A DNA stretch of 64,000 nucleotides, from the NCBI GenBank assembly GCA_012927585.1, contig JABBOY010000012.1:24051-88050 (forward strand), read 5' to 3'. Each line of letters starts with the position of its first letter. Position 1 is the first letter of the stretch. The position numbers were made by a program, and so were the translations under genes. This document shows positions 47,253-56,560 of this stretch, piece after piece. This DNA is from Glaciimonas sp. (GTDB taxonomy: Bacteria; Pseudomonadota; Gammaproteobacteria; Burkholderiales; Burkholderiaceae_D). The notes beneath the pieces are model-generated. The model was given only the letters and a program-made list of their open reading frames with translations. It did no database searches and had not been told where the DNA came from.

Positions 47253-47740
47253 TGGTGCGCGGGCGGCGAAAAGCGCAGCGGTTCGGGATTTTCCCCTTCC
47301 CAGTATCATGCAACGTGCTGCCGGCTGTGTTGTCCGACTCAGGTTAGGGCAATCGCATGGACAAACATCTCTGGATCTGAAAGACCGTGTCGCCTAGAAG
47401 TACTCGCTGGCCAGCGACGCGACATCGGGCGGCCCGTGTCCGATGTCGAAAACGGGACGGACATCGGTCAGGCTCTGCTGCTCGCCATTCAGGCGCAGCT
47501 TGGCCAAGCGCATGTTATCGGCATTACCAAGTCCTGGCGGTGCCAGGCTGTCAATGGCAGGAGCGCGTTTGACGCAAAGCGGTGCGCTCTCCTGCACTCG
47601 AAGGATAATTTCCGGGATTTGCGGATAGCGCTCGCACAACCATGGCCTTAGCCTGTATTGGAACGCGCTTCAGCGCCCTGCCCCGCATAGACCAGCAAGG
47701 CCAGCAACAACAGCGTCATAATTATTTGAGGAGAAGATAA
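47253..47740. other. Intergenic region with a dispersed repeat, no confident gene
   Basis: It holds one copy of the 43-bp repeat (47664-47706) and the GAGGAGAAG ribosome-binding site for the gene at 47741. An 81-residue minus-strand open frame (47394-47639) starts only with TTG and shows no family features, so it is not called. Confidence 0.4.
47664..47706. repeat. 43-bp dispersed repeat, copy B
   Basis: Same sequence as 21183-21225 except one base, same orientation, ending 34 bases before a gene start. Confidence 0.7.
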
Positions 47741-49711
47741 GTGACCAGACCCGGAGAGCACAAGCTCAAGCACCTGTTCCAGCCCGGCAAGATTGGCAAG
47801 TTCCCGACCAGGAACATGATCAAGTACGGTGCCTGCTGCGTCTCGAACTACAACACCCGCGACGGCTTCATCACGCCGCGCGAACTGGCGCGCACCCGCG
47901 TCATCGCCGGCACCGGTTGCGGCATCATCACCAACCAGGGCGCTTATCCCGATCCACTGGGTGAAGGCAAGGCTTATTTCCGCCAGGTCGCCTTATTCGA
48001 TGACAAATTCCTGCCGCAGTTCGAGACCATCGCCCGCTATATCCATGACGGCGGCGGCGTGGCGATCCAGCAGATCCTGCACGCCGGGCGTTACGGCGGC
48101 ATCGATCTCGGCTACTGCATTCAACCATCGGTCGTACCGCAGACGCTGCCGCACTTCCGGCCGCCGCGCGAAGTGTCCAAAGAGCAGATCAAGTTAATCG
48201 TCACCCAGCACGCCGAGGCTGCCCAACGCGCGATCCGCGCCGGCTTCGACGGCACCGAAGTCACCAGCTTCATGGGCTATCTGCTGGCCAACTTCAATTC
48301 AGGATTCACCAACCAGCGCACCGATGAATACGGCGGCTCGCTGGCCAATCGCGGCCGCTTCATGCGCGAGTTGATCGACGCCATCAAGCAGGCCACGCCG
48401 GACAATCCGCTGGTGATCCGCCTGAACGGCGCCGAACTGATGGACCGCTGGGGCGGCAACTCCGAGGAGGAATGCTTCCAGCTGATGCAGCAGGCTGTCG
48501 ATTGCGGGGTTGACATGATCTCGGTCACCGTCGGCTGGCAGGAAGCACCGGAATCCTCGATCGGGCGCGATGTGCAGCCGGGGCACTGGAATTATCTTGC
48601 CGCCAAGGCCAAGCAGATGTTCCCGAACACCCTGATCACGTTCGGCAACCGCCTGCCCGACCCGGTCATGGCCAACCAGTGCATCGAGGACGGCATGTTC
48701 GATTACTGGGAAGTGTGCCGGCCGCTGCTGGCCGACCCGGAGCTGATCCACAAAGCTGCCGAAGATCGGCTCAACGAAGTGCGACGCTGCATCGGCTCCC
48801 TCAATTGCCTGTCGCGTCTGTTCCGCGATCTGCCCTACACGTGCGCGATGAATCCAACGCTCGGCCACGAAGTTGAGCCCGAATACCAGATCACGCCGGC
48901 GGCAGTGAAAAAGAAAATCATGGTGATCGGCGCCGGCCCGGCCGGTATGGAAGCAGCTATCACGGCCAGAAAGCGCGGCCACGACGTGACGGTGTTCGAG
49001 AAGAGCGACCGCATCGGCGGCAACCTGCTGGCCTACTCGGCCGCTGATCTGGCCCGCCCGGACGACCTGATCAGCGTAATCAGGCATTACGAAGTGATGG
49101 CGGAAAAACTCGGCGTCGAGATGCGTTTCAACACCGAAGCAAATGCCAAGTTCATGCGCAGCATCCTGCATCAGTTTGATGTTTGCCTGGTCGCCGCCGG
49201 CGCGCGCACCGACATGGCGCTGTACCGCCACGTTCCAGGCGCGCAGCTGCTGGTGGACGCACTTGACATTGCCCACGGCAAGGTCAAGCCGGCCAAGCGC
49301 ATCGTGATGGTCGGCGCCGGCAAGATCGGGCTGACCCTGGCCGAATCGCTAACGCAAGCCGGCCATGAGTTGGTGCTGGTCGAGGAAGACAAACGCATTG
49401 CCGGCGATGTCATCCCTTCATTCAAGTGGAGACACACCGCCTGGGTCGAGGAACTGGAAATCAGGACGCTCACTTCAAGCCAGTTGATCAAGGTCACGGC
49501 CGAAGGCGCAACCGTCAGGACCGCCAAGGGCGAAGAGATTTTTCTGGCCGCCGATATGGTGGTCATTTCCGGGCCGCGCAAGCCCAACCATGATTTGTTC
49601 AACGAATTCCAGTGGATGGTCGATGAACTCCATGGCGCCGGCGACGCAGTTATTCCACGCGGCCTCGAAGCAGCCATTCACGAGGGCTATCGGATGGGCG
49701 TGCGCATCTGA
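47741..49711 (+). CDS. NADH:flavin oxidoreductase/2,4-dienoyl-CoA reductase-type protein with incomplete Fe-S motif
   Basis: A 656-residue OYE-FAD protein. The barrel contains TSFMGYLLANFNSGFTNQRTDEYGGSLANRGRFM, then VIGAGPAGMEAAITARKRG (FAD) and MVGAGKIGLTLAESLTQAG (second dinucleotide). At the place of the cluster motif it reads C350-I-G-S353-L-N-C356, then YTCAMNP. Compared with CIRCNDGC of the paralogue at 34231, the second cysteine is a serine and one residue is missing. The tyrosine-containing loop of typical dienoyl-CoA reductases (HGAHGYL) is also altered to TSFMGYL. GTG 47741 follows GAGGAGAAG. It may have a different electron path or substrate. Confidence 0.87.
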   Translation: MTRPGEHKLKHLFQPGKIGKFPTRNMIKYGACCVSNYNTRDGFITPRELARTRVIAGTGCGIITNQGAYPDPLGEGKAYFRQVALFDDKFLPQFETIARYIHDGGGVAIQQILHAGRYGGIDLGYCIQPSVVPQTLPHFRPPREVSKEQIKLIVTQHAEAAQRAIRAGFDGTEVTSFMGYLLANFNSGFTNQRTDEYGGSLANRGRFMRELIDAIKQATPDNPLVIRLNGAELMDRWGGNSEEECFQLMQQAVDCGVDMISVTVGWQEAPESSIGRDVQPGHWNYLAAKAKQMFPNTLITFGNRLPDPVMANQCIEDGMFDYWEVCRPLLADPELIHKAAEDRLNEVRRCIGSLNCLSRLFRDLPYTCAMNPTLGHEVEPEYQITPAAVKKKIMVIGAGPAGMEAAITARKRGHDVTVFEKSDRIGGNLLAYSAADLARPDDLISVIRHYEVMAEKLGVEMRFNTEANAKFMRSILHQFDVCLVAAGARTDMALYRHVPGAQLLVDALDIAHGKVKPAKRIVMVGAGKIGLTLAESLTQAGHELVLVEEDKRIAGDVIPSFKWRHTAWVEELEIRTLTSSQLIKVTAEGATVRTAKGEEIFLAADMVVISGPRKPNHDLFNEFQWMVDELHGAGDAVIPRGLEAAIHEGYRMGVRI

Positions 49712-49752
49712 TAGCCGACCGACCGTCACCGAAATAAAGGAAAGGGAACGCA

Positions 49753-51915
49753 ATGGCAGAACGCTCTTTCAAGGCAGAAGTACAAAAGTTGCACCTCGGC
49801 ACCGGCGATGAATTCCGTGGTGAAGGCATCCTAGCGGTTACCAAGGCGCTCTTCCAGTCCGGCGTCTCCTACATCGCCGGCTATCAGGGATCGCCGATCT
49901 CGCACCTGATGGATGTGCTTGCCGATGCCAATGAAATACTGGAAGATCTCGGCATTCATTTCGAACACAGCGCGTCCGAGGCGACCGCCGCCGCGACGCT
50001 GGCGGCGTCCGTGAATTACCCGCTGCGCGGGGCCATCACCTTCAAGTCGACGGTCGGCACCAACGTCGCCTCCGACGCGCTCGCCAACCTGGCCTCCGGG
50101 GGCGTCAAGGGCGGCGCCCTTATCATTGTCGGCGAGGATTACGGCGAGGGTTCGAGCATCATGCAGGAGCGCTCGCATGCCTTCGCCATGAAATCGCAGA
50201 TGTGGCTGCTCGATCCGCGCCCGAACCTGCCGTCCATCGTGCGTGCCGTAGAAAACGGTTTCGCGCTTTCCGAGGCGAGCAACACGCCGGTGATGCTCGA
50301 ACTGCGCGTGCGCGCCTGTCACGTGCATGGCCGATTCATCACCAAGGAAAACCGTCGACCGTCCTTCACGCTGAAAGATGCGATCGAGAATCCGGTCCGC
50401 GATATCAGTCGTATCGTGCTGCCGCCAAACAGCTTTCTGCACGAAAAGGAAAAGGTCGAACAGCGCTGGCCGTCGGCCGTCCGCTTTATTGAGCAGCATG
50501 GCCTCAACGAGTTCTTTGCCGATGGCACCGATGATATCGGCATCATCGTCCAGGGTGGCCTGTACAACACGCTGATCCGCTCCCTGCAACTGCTCGGCCT
50601 GTCAGATCCGTTCGGCCACAGCCGGATCCCGCTCTACGTGATGAATGTTACCTACCCGCTGGTGGACGCCGAACTGCGGCGATTCTGCGCCGACAAGCGC
50701 GCCGTGCTGATGGCCGAGGAAGGCCAGCCGGAGTTCATCGAACAGGCCCTTCACACCATCCTGCGCAAGGCGGATCTGCCGGCACACGTACATGGCAAGG
50801 ATCTCTTTCCGATGGCCGGCGAGTACACCGCGCCGGTCATGATGAAGGCCCTGCGCGGATTCCTCGGGCTATATCGGCCGGGATCGCCGGCCGCGGCCGA
50901 TGTAGCTGATGCGGCCGGTTGCGAGCGCCCGGCGCAACTTGCCGCCAGCGACGGCCAAGTTCACCCGCGCCCGCCGACTTTTTGCACGGGTTGCCCGGAA
51001 CGCCCGATCTTCACGGCGCTGAAGCTCGTCGAGCAGGAACTGGGGACGCACCATGTAAGCAGCGACATCGGTTGTCACCTGTTTTCGATCCTGCCGCCCT
51101 TCGATATCGGAGCCACAACGATGGGTTACGGACTCGGCTGGGCCGGCGCCGCAGCCTTCAACACGAGCGAAACCGCGAAGCGCACCATCAGTTTCATGGG
51201 CGACGGCGGGTTTTGGCACAACGGCTTGACGAGCGGCGTTGGCAACGCCGTTTTCAACAAGTCCGACAACCTCCTCATCGTCGTCGACAACAGCTACACA
51301 GCCGCCACCGGCGGCCAGGACATTCTGTCGTCGAAGGCGGAGAACCCACTGCTCGCTACCAACAAGTCGATCGAACGGGCTACCACCGGCGTCGGCGTCG
51401 ACTGGGTCAGGACCATCACGCACACCTACAGCATCGAGCAGATGCGCGGCGCGCTACGGGAGGCGTTGACCACTCGGCACAAGGGACCCAAGGTCATCAT
51501 CGCCCAAAGCGAGTGCATGCTGAACCAACAGCGCCGGCTCAAGCCACAGGTGCGCGCCGCGATACGGAACGGCGAGCGGGTCGTGCGCGAGCGCTTCGGC
51601 GTCGACAGCGACGTCTGTACCGGCGATCATTCGTGCATACGACTGTCCGGCTGCCCATCGCTGAGCATCCGGCCAAGCACCGACCCGTTGCGGCGTGATC
51701 CGGTCGCCTGCGTGCTCGACTCCTGCGTCGGCTGCGGCCTATGCGGCGAGATCGCGCATGCGGCGGTTCTCTGCCCCTCGTTCTTCCGCGCCGGCCTCAT
51801 CAGCAATCCTTCCGGTTGGGACCGTCTTAAGGCGTCGGCGCGCGCGATCGTCATCGGGTACTTCCAGGACCGTATGGATCGTCGCGAACGGCGTTTGGGA
51901 GTATATGGCAAATGA
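49753..51915 (+). CDS. iorA: Indolepyruvate:ferredoxin oxidoreductase-type alpha subunit (IorA-like)
   Basis: A 720-residue protein with an N-terminal pyrimidine-binding domain (AGYQGSPISHLMDVL, EHSASEATAAATLAAS), a C-terminal thiamine-diphosphate segment GDGGFWHNGLTSG starting near residue 483, and cysteines at the C-terminus (CTGDHSC, CVGCGLCGEIAHAAVLCP) for Fe-S clusters. This is the split IorA layout. It is distinct from the fused enzyme at 9700. The stop overlaps the iorB start. It oxidises an aryl-2-oxoacid to the acyl-CoA; the actual acid is unknown. Confidence 0.87.
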   Translation: MAERSFKAEVQKLHLGTGDEFRGEGILAVTKALFQSGVSYIAGYQGSPISHLMDVLADANEILEDLGIHFEHSASEATAAATLAASVNYPLRGAITFKSTVGTNVASDALANLASGGVKGGALIIVGEDYGEGSSIMQERSHAFAMKSQMWLLDPRPNLPSIVRAVENGFALSEASNTPVMLELRVRACHVHGRFITKENRRPSFTLKDAIENPVRDISRIVLPPNSFLHEKEKVEQRWPSAVRFIEQHGLNEFFADGTDDIGIIVQGGLYNTLIRSLQLLGLSDPFGHSRIPLYVMNVTYPLVDAELRRFCADKRAVLMAEEGQPEFIEQALHTILRKADLPAHVHGKDLFPMAGEYTAPVMMKALRGFLGLYRPGSPAAADVADAAGCERPAQLAASDGQVHPRPPTFCTGCPERPIFTALKLVEQELGTHHVSSDIGCHLFSILPPFDIGATTMGYGLGWAGAAAFNTSETAKRTISFMGDGGFWHNGLTSGVGNAVFNKSDNLLIVVDNSYTAATGGQDILSSKAENPLLATNKSIERATTGVGVDWVRTITHTYSIEQMRGALREALTTRHKGPKVIIAQSECMLNQQRRLKPQVRAAIRNGERVVRERFGVDSDVCTGDHSCIRLSGCPSLSIRPSTDPLRRDPVACVLDSCVGCGLCGEIAHAAVLCPSFFRAGLISNPSGWDRLKASARAIVIGYFQDRMDRRERRLGVYGK

Positions 51916-53419
51916 CGCGATGACAGCACCGGCCAAGGCGATCACGATCGCCGTGCTGGCGATGGGTGGAGAAGGCGGTGGCGTGCTCGCCGACTGGATC
52001 GTCGACATGGCCGAGCACGAAGGGCATCTGGCCCAGAGCACCTCGGTCCCGGGCGTCGCCCAGCGCACCGGTGCGACGATTTACTACATCGAGCTGTTCC
52101 CCGAAGCCGCCGCCCGGGCTGCCGGCCACGAACCGGTTCTCGCCCTGATGCCGACCCCGGGCGATGTCGACATCGTCATCGCCTCCGAGTTGATGGAGGC
52201 CGGCCGCGCCATCCAGCGCGGCCTCGTCACCCCGGACCGGACGACACTGATTACCTCGACCCATCGCGTCTATTCGATGATCGAGAAGATGTCCATGGGC
52301 GACGGTCGGGTCGATCCGGACAACTTCGTCGAGGCTGGCAAAGTTGCGGCCAGGCGCTTCGTTCGTACCGATTTCGCGCAACTGGCCGAGCAGAACGGCA
52401 GCGTCATCAGCGCCGCGCTGTTCGGCGCGCTGGCCGGCACCGGCACCCTGCCTTTCAGTCGCGACAATTTCGAGGCGGCAATCCGCCGCGGCGGCGTCGG
52501 AGTCGACCCCAGCCTCAAAGCATTTGCCGCCGGCTACGTCCGTGCCGATGCGCACAACACCAGCGCAATGGCTACCGCAATCGAAGCCGCAACTAGAGCC
52601 GAAATTGACCCCGGTCCAGCGCTGGCCGCACTGGCAGAACGCGTGGCACTCGAATTCCCGAAGCTAGTGCAGCCCGTTCTGCGCGCTTCGCTGATCCGTC
52701 TTGCCGACTTCCAGGATCCGGACTACGCAGCCGAGTATCTCGAGCGTCTGCAACCCATCCTAGCCATCGATCAGCGCTACGGCGACGGCGGGTTTCGCCT
52801 GCTCGGCGAGACAGCGCGCCACCTGGCGCTGTGGATGAGTTACGAAGACGCCATTCGCGTCGCCGACCTCAAGATCCGACGCAGCCGTTTCGCGCGGGTG
52901 GCAAACGAAGTGCGCCAGAGCGAGGGCCAGCTGCTCGAGATCGACGAGTTCATGCACCCGCGCGTTGAAGAGGTCGCCGATATTCTGCCGTCAGGCCTCG
53001 GACGCTGGCTGCTCGGATCCTCCACCGCGCGGCGCCTGATTGGCGGCAGTCGCGTCGTGCGCACAACGTCGATCCGTGGATTCCTGCAGCTCCAGGCGGT
53101 CGCCTCGCTCAGGCGCTGGCGGCGCAACTCCCTGCGCTTTCAGGCCGAACATCGACGCATCGCCGATTGGTTCAAGGCGATTGAGGCAAGCGCACCCGAA
53201 AACTACGAACTTGCCGTCGCCATTGCCGAGTGCCAGCGTTTGGTCAAGGGCTATGGCGACACGCATGTCCGCGGCAACGCCAGCTTTGACGCGATTTTCG
53301 GCGCCCTGCCCAGGCTGCGCGTGGCCGGCAACCCGGCGCAAACCTTGCGCCGACTGCTCGACACGGCCCTCGCCGACGACAGCGGCAAGCAACTGCGTCT
53401 GGCCCTACAGGACATCTGA
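51905..53419 (+). CDS. iorB: Indolepyruvate:ferredoxin oxidoreductase-type beta subunit (IorB-like), long form
   Basis: A 504-residue protein whose first 190 residues are the gamma-domain of 2-oxoacid:ferredoxin oxidoreductases (VLAMGGEGGGVLADWIVDMAE, then STSVPGVAQRTGATIYYIEL). The rest is the extra helical domain also present at the end of fused enzymes of this family. ATG 51905 overlaps the iorA stop; the open frame runs further upstream inside iorA and is not used. It completes the second Ior enzyme of the window. Confidence 0.86.
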   Translation: MANDAMTAPAKAITIAVLAMGGEGGGVLADWIVDMAEHEGHLAQSTSVPGVAQRTGATIYYIELFPEAAARAAGHEPVLALMPTPGDVDIVIASELMEAGRAIQRGLVTPDRTTLITSTHRVYSMIEKMSMGDGRVDPDNFVEAGKVAARRFVRTDFAQLAEQNGSVISAALFGALAGTGTLPFSRDNFEAAIRRGGVGVDPSLKAFAAGYVRADAHNTSAMATAIEAATRAEIDPGPALAALAERVALEFPKLVQPVLRASLIRLADFQDPDYAAEYLERLQPILAIDQRYGDGGFRLLGETARHLALWMSYEDAIRVADLKIRRSRFARVANEVRQSEGQLLEIDEFMHPRVEEVADILPSGLGRWLLGSSTARRLIGGSRVVRTTSIRGFLQLQAVASLRRWRRNSLRFQAEHRRIADWFKAIEASAPENYELAVAIAECQRLVKGYGDTHVRGNASFDAIFGALPRLRVAGNPAQTLRRLLDTALADDSGKQLRLALQDI

Positions 53420-53436
53420 CAACGATCGATCCGGAT

Positions 53437-53560
53437 GCCTTGATGGAGTTTGTCGCTTCTCTGGCTTCAGGCAGGAAAACATCTGCCGCTAGGACGAAAA
53501 AGGCCCCGGACGGTCCATTGTTGATCGGTAAGAATTACCCAAACAAAACCGTGGATAACA
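53437..53560 (+). pseudogene. Collapsed remnant of a cyclase-family gene
   Basis: Three collinear blocks resemble the intact cyclase gene at 55179. Bases 53437-53472 match 55191-55226 (shared ATGGAGTTTG and CTGGCTTCAGGC), 53473-53514 match 55321-55362 (AGGAAA, GACGAAAA, GCCCCGGA), and 53527-53560 match 55431-55464 (AATTACCCAAACAAAACCG against GATTACCCGAACAATGCCG). The two gaps correspond to about 94 and 68 missing bases, the second removing the metal-binding motif. It lies between iorB and the UbiD-family gene and can supply no enzyme. Confidence 0.7.
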
Positions 53561-53574
53561 GAGGACGCAGCACC

Positions 53575-54978
53575 ATGACCGCCAATCGCAAAAGCATAGC
53601 TGAACCAGCAACGCCGCTTACCGATCTTGGCGCCTGCATCAATGCGCTCGAGGCTGCCGGCAATCTGATCCGTGTTCGCTCGGAAGTCGACCCCAGGTTT
53701 GATCTGGCAGGTATTGCACGCAAGCTGGAAGGCACAAAACCGGTGATCTTCGAGCGGGTAATGGGCCACGCCTATCCCGTCCTCATCGGTCTGCTATGGA
53801 ATCGTGCCGTGGTCGCATCGCTGTTCGGCGTGGCCAAGGAGAAGGTGCCCTTCCGCATCGCCGAGGCAGTCGGCAAGTGGCAAAAGAATAAGGCGGCGCA
53901 CCCCTCGAAAATACTAGAGCAGGCACCCGCCAACGAGGTGGTGGAGGACGAGGTCGATCTTTCGATTCTGCCGATGCCTGTGCATGCTCTGAAAGACGGC
54001 GGGCGTTATCTGGATTCATCGCTGGTTGTCGCCCGCCACCCGGAGACCGGCGGCATCAATGTGTCGATCCACCGCATGCAGATGACCCGAAAGGACCGGT
54101 TGACTTTCCTGATCGACCACGGCCGCCATCTCGAGGAATACGTGGCAATCGCCGAGAAAAGAGGAGAGGCCCTGCCGGTAACGATAAATAACGGGGTCGG
54201 CCTGGCGCCCTGGATCGTCTCCTCCCTGCCTCGCCTGGGTGACGGCAAGCCCGCCATAGCCAACCATCTGGCAGGGCAACCGATCCACTGGATGAAGGCG
54301 CAGACCATCGATGTTCCGGCCTACGCCGATGCGCAATTCGTCATCGAGGCGGAAATTCTGCCCGGGGTTCGTGAATGGGAAGCACCGTTCGCCGAAGTCA
54401 CTGGCTATTACGGCGGTCGCGACAAGCGCTACGTCATGAAGGTCAAGAAGATTACCCGGCGCTGCAAGCCCGTATTCCACACCGTGCTCTCCGGGCAGGA
54501 AGTCTGGAATGCTGTCGGTTTTACCGCCGAGGCGGCAATTTTCCAGGCGGTGCATGCCAGGATTCCAGAAGTAAAAGCGGTATTTCTGCCGCCGGGTGGC
54601 TGTGGTTTTTATCAGGCGATCGTTCAGGTCGCGAACACGCGTCCCAATATCGGCAAGGAAGTCATCAGCGAAACGTTCAAGGCTTTCCGCTCTCTACAGC
54701 GGGTGGTGGTAGTCGATACGGACGTGAATCCTTACGATGCTGTCGACGTGGATTGGGCCATTACAACCCGATTCAACCCCGATACGGACCTGGTTATCCT
54801 GCCCAACCAGGACGGTCACATTCTGAACCCGATCGTGCAGATCAACGCGGATGGCAAGGCAGGTACGGTCACCAAGATGGGCATCGACGCACTGGTGCCC
54901 TTTGGCGTGGAACGTGAGCGTTTCACGCGAGTGAAGTTCAAGGAAGTGGATCTTTCCAACTACGACATCAAATTCTAA
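53575..54978 (+). CDS. UbiD family (de)carboxylase
   Basis: A 467-residue UbiD-type protein. The substrate/prFMN region INVSIHRMQMTRKDRLTF supplies the arginine, and REWEAPFAEVTGYYGG has the two family glutamates (E-A-P-F-A-E). The C-terminal part holds NQDGHILNP. UbiD enzymes use prenylated FMN to (de)carboxylate aromatic or unsaturated acids. No ubiX-like gene is in the window. ATG 53575 is preferred; the open frame upstream is the cyclase remnant. Its likely role is loss of CO2 from an aromatic acid produced by the local pathway. Confidence 0.87.
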   Translation: MTANRKSIAEPATPLTDLGACINALEAAGNLIRVRSEVDPRFDLAGIARKLEGTKPVIFERVMGHAYPVLIGLLWNRAVVASLFGVAKEKVPFRIAEAVGKWQKNKAAHPSKILEQAPANEVVEDEVDLSILPMPVHALKDGGRYLDSSLVVARHPETGGINVSIHRMQMTRKDRLTFLIDHGRHLEEYVAIAEKRGEALPVTINNGVGLAPWIVSSLPRLGDGKPAIANHLAGQPIHWMKAQTIDVPAYADAQFVIEAEILPGVREWEAPFAEVTGYYGGRDKRYVMKVKKITRRCKPVFHTVLSGQEVWNAVGFTAEAAIFQAVHARIPEVKAVFLPPGGCGFYQAIVQVANTRPNIGKEVISETFKAFRSLQRVVVVDTDVNPYDAVDVDWAITTRFNPDTDLVILPNQDGHILNPIVQINADGKAGTVTKMGIDALVPFGVERERFTRVKFKEVDLSNYDIKF

Positions 54979-55178
54979 AACCAAGAAGGAGGAGGAGGCG
55001 GTTTTTCGAAAATAGTCAATTACTTGGTACTCATTGGATAGCTGTCGCACTTATCGGCTAGCGATCGAAAGCGATTCTGAAGAGAATGAAGCGCGCAGCT
55101 AAAAAAACGAACGAGATGGACTTCCGCTAGGCCGTCGACGTGAGCGCCCGTCAAAAACGACATCTTCAGGAGAACCCC

Positions 55179-55961
55179 GTGCCGAACAATACCTTAATGG
55201 AGTTTGCCGCCTCACTGGCTTCAGGCCAGATCAGGATCATCGATCTGACGCAGACGCTTTCCTCCGACTTCCCCTCGTTGCAATTGCCGCCGGAGTTCGG
55301 TCAGGTCTGGGCGTTCAAGCAGGAAACCATTTCCTGCTACGACGAAAAGGGCCCCGGATGGTACTGGAATAACTTCTCATGCGGCGAACACTCAGGGACG
55401 CACTTTGACGCCCCCGTGCATTGGGTGACCGGCAAGGATTACCCGAACAATGCCGTGGACAGCATTGATCCTCGGATTTTCGTGGCACCTGCGGTGGTCG
55501 TCGATTGTTCTGCAGAAGTGGCGAACGATCCCGACTGGGTGTTAACCACCAAACGCCTCCATGCCTGGGAGTCCGAGTACGGGCGCATTCCTGAAGGCGC
55601 CTGGCTGCTGTTTCGCACCGATTGGTCCAAACGCCAGATGCCCGAAGAGTTCATGAACATGCGCGAGGATGGCGCCCACACGCCGGGACCGGCCCAGGCC
55701 ACCGTCGAATGGCTGATCCACGAGCGCAAGGTGCTTGGGTTCGGCGTCGAGACGATCAACACCGACGCCGGGCAGTCGTACAACTGGCCGGTTTCTTATC
55801 CTTGCCACACCTTGATGCACGGTGCCAATCGCTATGGGCTGCAATGTCTGACCAACCTCGATCAACTACCGCCGCGGGGCGCGATGGTCATCGCCGCCCC
55901 GCTCAAGATCAGGAATGGCTCGGGCAGTCCGCTGCGCGTGCTGGCGCTGGTCGCGGGCTGA
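55179..55961 (+). CDS. Cyclase family protein (kynurenine formamidase-like fold)
   Basis: A 260-residue member of the metal-dependent cyclase family, with IIDLTQTLSSDFP at the start and the metal-binding motif EHSGTHFDAPVHW. Relatives hydrolyse N-formylkynurenine or open/close cyclic amides and esters. GTG 55179 has CAGGAGAA just upstream and is preferred to GTG 55140. A broken copy of this gene lies about 1.7 kb upstream. With Rid, thioesterase and CoA-ligase traces next to it, a role in tryptophan, kynurenine or anthranilate-type metabolism is plausible but not shown. Confidence 0.82.
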   Translation: MPNNTLMEFAASLASGQIRIIDLTQTLSSDFPSLQLPPEFGQVWAFKQETISCYDEKGPGWYWNNFSCGEHSGTHFDAPVHWVTGKDYPNNAVDSIDPRIFVAPAVVVDCSAEVANDPDWVLTTKRLHAWESEYGRIPEGAWLLFRTDWSKRQMPEEFMNMREDGAHTPGPAQATVEWLIHERKVLGFGVETINTDAGQSYNWPVSYPCHTLMHGANRYGLQCLTNLDQLPPRGAMVIAAPLKIRNGSGSPLRVLALVAG

Positions 55962-56101
55962 GTATGAATGTTTCCGCGGCGCGAGCCCTTGCCGGCACCG
56001 CGATTCCCCTGGTTGTTTTGCCTTGGACGCCGGGATGCTCCAGGTAAAGGACTGGAAACCTGGGTTAAGATGCGTGTTCAGCCCACCTCGAGGATTCACT
56101 G

Positions 56102-56560
56102 ATGCCGACCACACCGTTTACGTCCCATTATCCGATCCGGTTCGCGCATACCGATATGGCCGGAATAGTCTATTACCCGAATTACTTTGACATGTTCCAG
56201 TCGGTCGTCGAAGATTGGTTCGACCATTGGCTCGGCATTCACTATGCAACGCTGATCGTCGAGCGCAAAGTGGCATTGCCGTCGGTACGCGCCGGCTGCG
56301 ACTTTCTCAAACCAGCGCGCATCGGCGACATTCTCGATCTGACAGTGCACTTGCAGCGCACCGGCCGTTCATCGATCGCGATCGGCATCGATGGTGCCGT
56401 CCGTGGCTTTCCATCGCTGCGCGGTGAAGTCGTCCTGGTGACGATTTCCCTGGAAACCTTCAAATCGATTCCGATCCCGTCCGACATCGCGGATCGGCTT
56501 GAGGACTATCGACGGTCGACCGGTGGTGACCCCACAAGAAAAGGAAATTTCGATGCTTGA
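56102..56560 (+). CDS. Acyl-CoA thioesterase, 4-hydroxybenzoyl-CoA thioesterase (hotdog) family
   Basis: A 152-residue single hotdog domain with PIRFAHTDMAGIVYYPNYFDM; the aspartate in HTDMAG is the catalytic residue of the 4-hydroxybenzoyl-CoA thioesterase/YbgC group. It probably releases CoA from stalled or toxic aromatic acyl-CoA esters. Its 3' end overlaps the start of the first Rid gene by eight bases. The annotated ATG lies at the end of a short gap after the cyclase gene. Confidence 0.83.
   Translation: MPTTPFTSHYPIRFAHTDMAGIVYYPNYFDMFQSVVEDWFDHWLGIHYATLIVERKVALPSVRAGCDFLKPARIGDILDLTVHLQRTGRSSIAIGIDGAVRGFPSLRGEVVLVTISLETFKSIPIPSDIADRLEDYRRSTGGDPTRKGNFDA

Noticed and set aside
47394..47639. 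81-codon minus-strand open frame
   Set aside because: It begins only with TTG, has no clear ribosome-binding site and matches no family I know.
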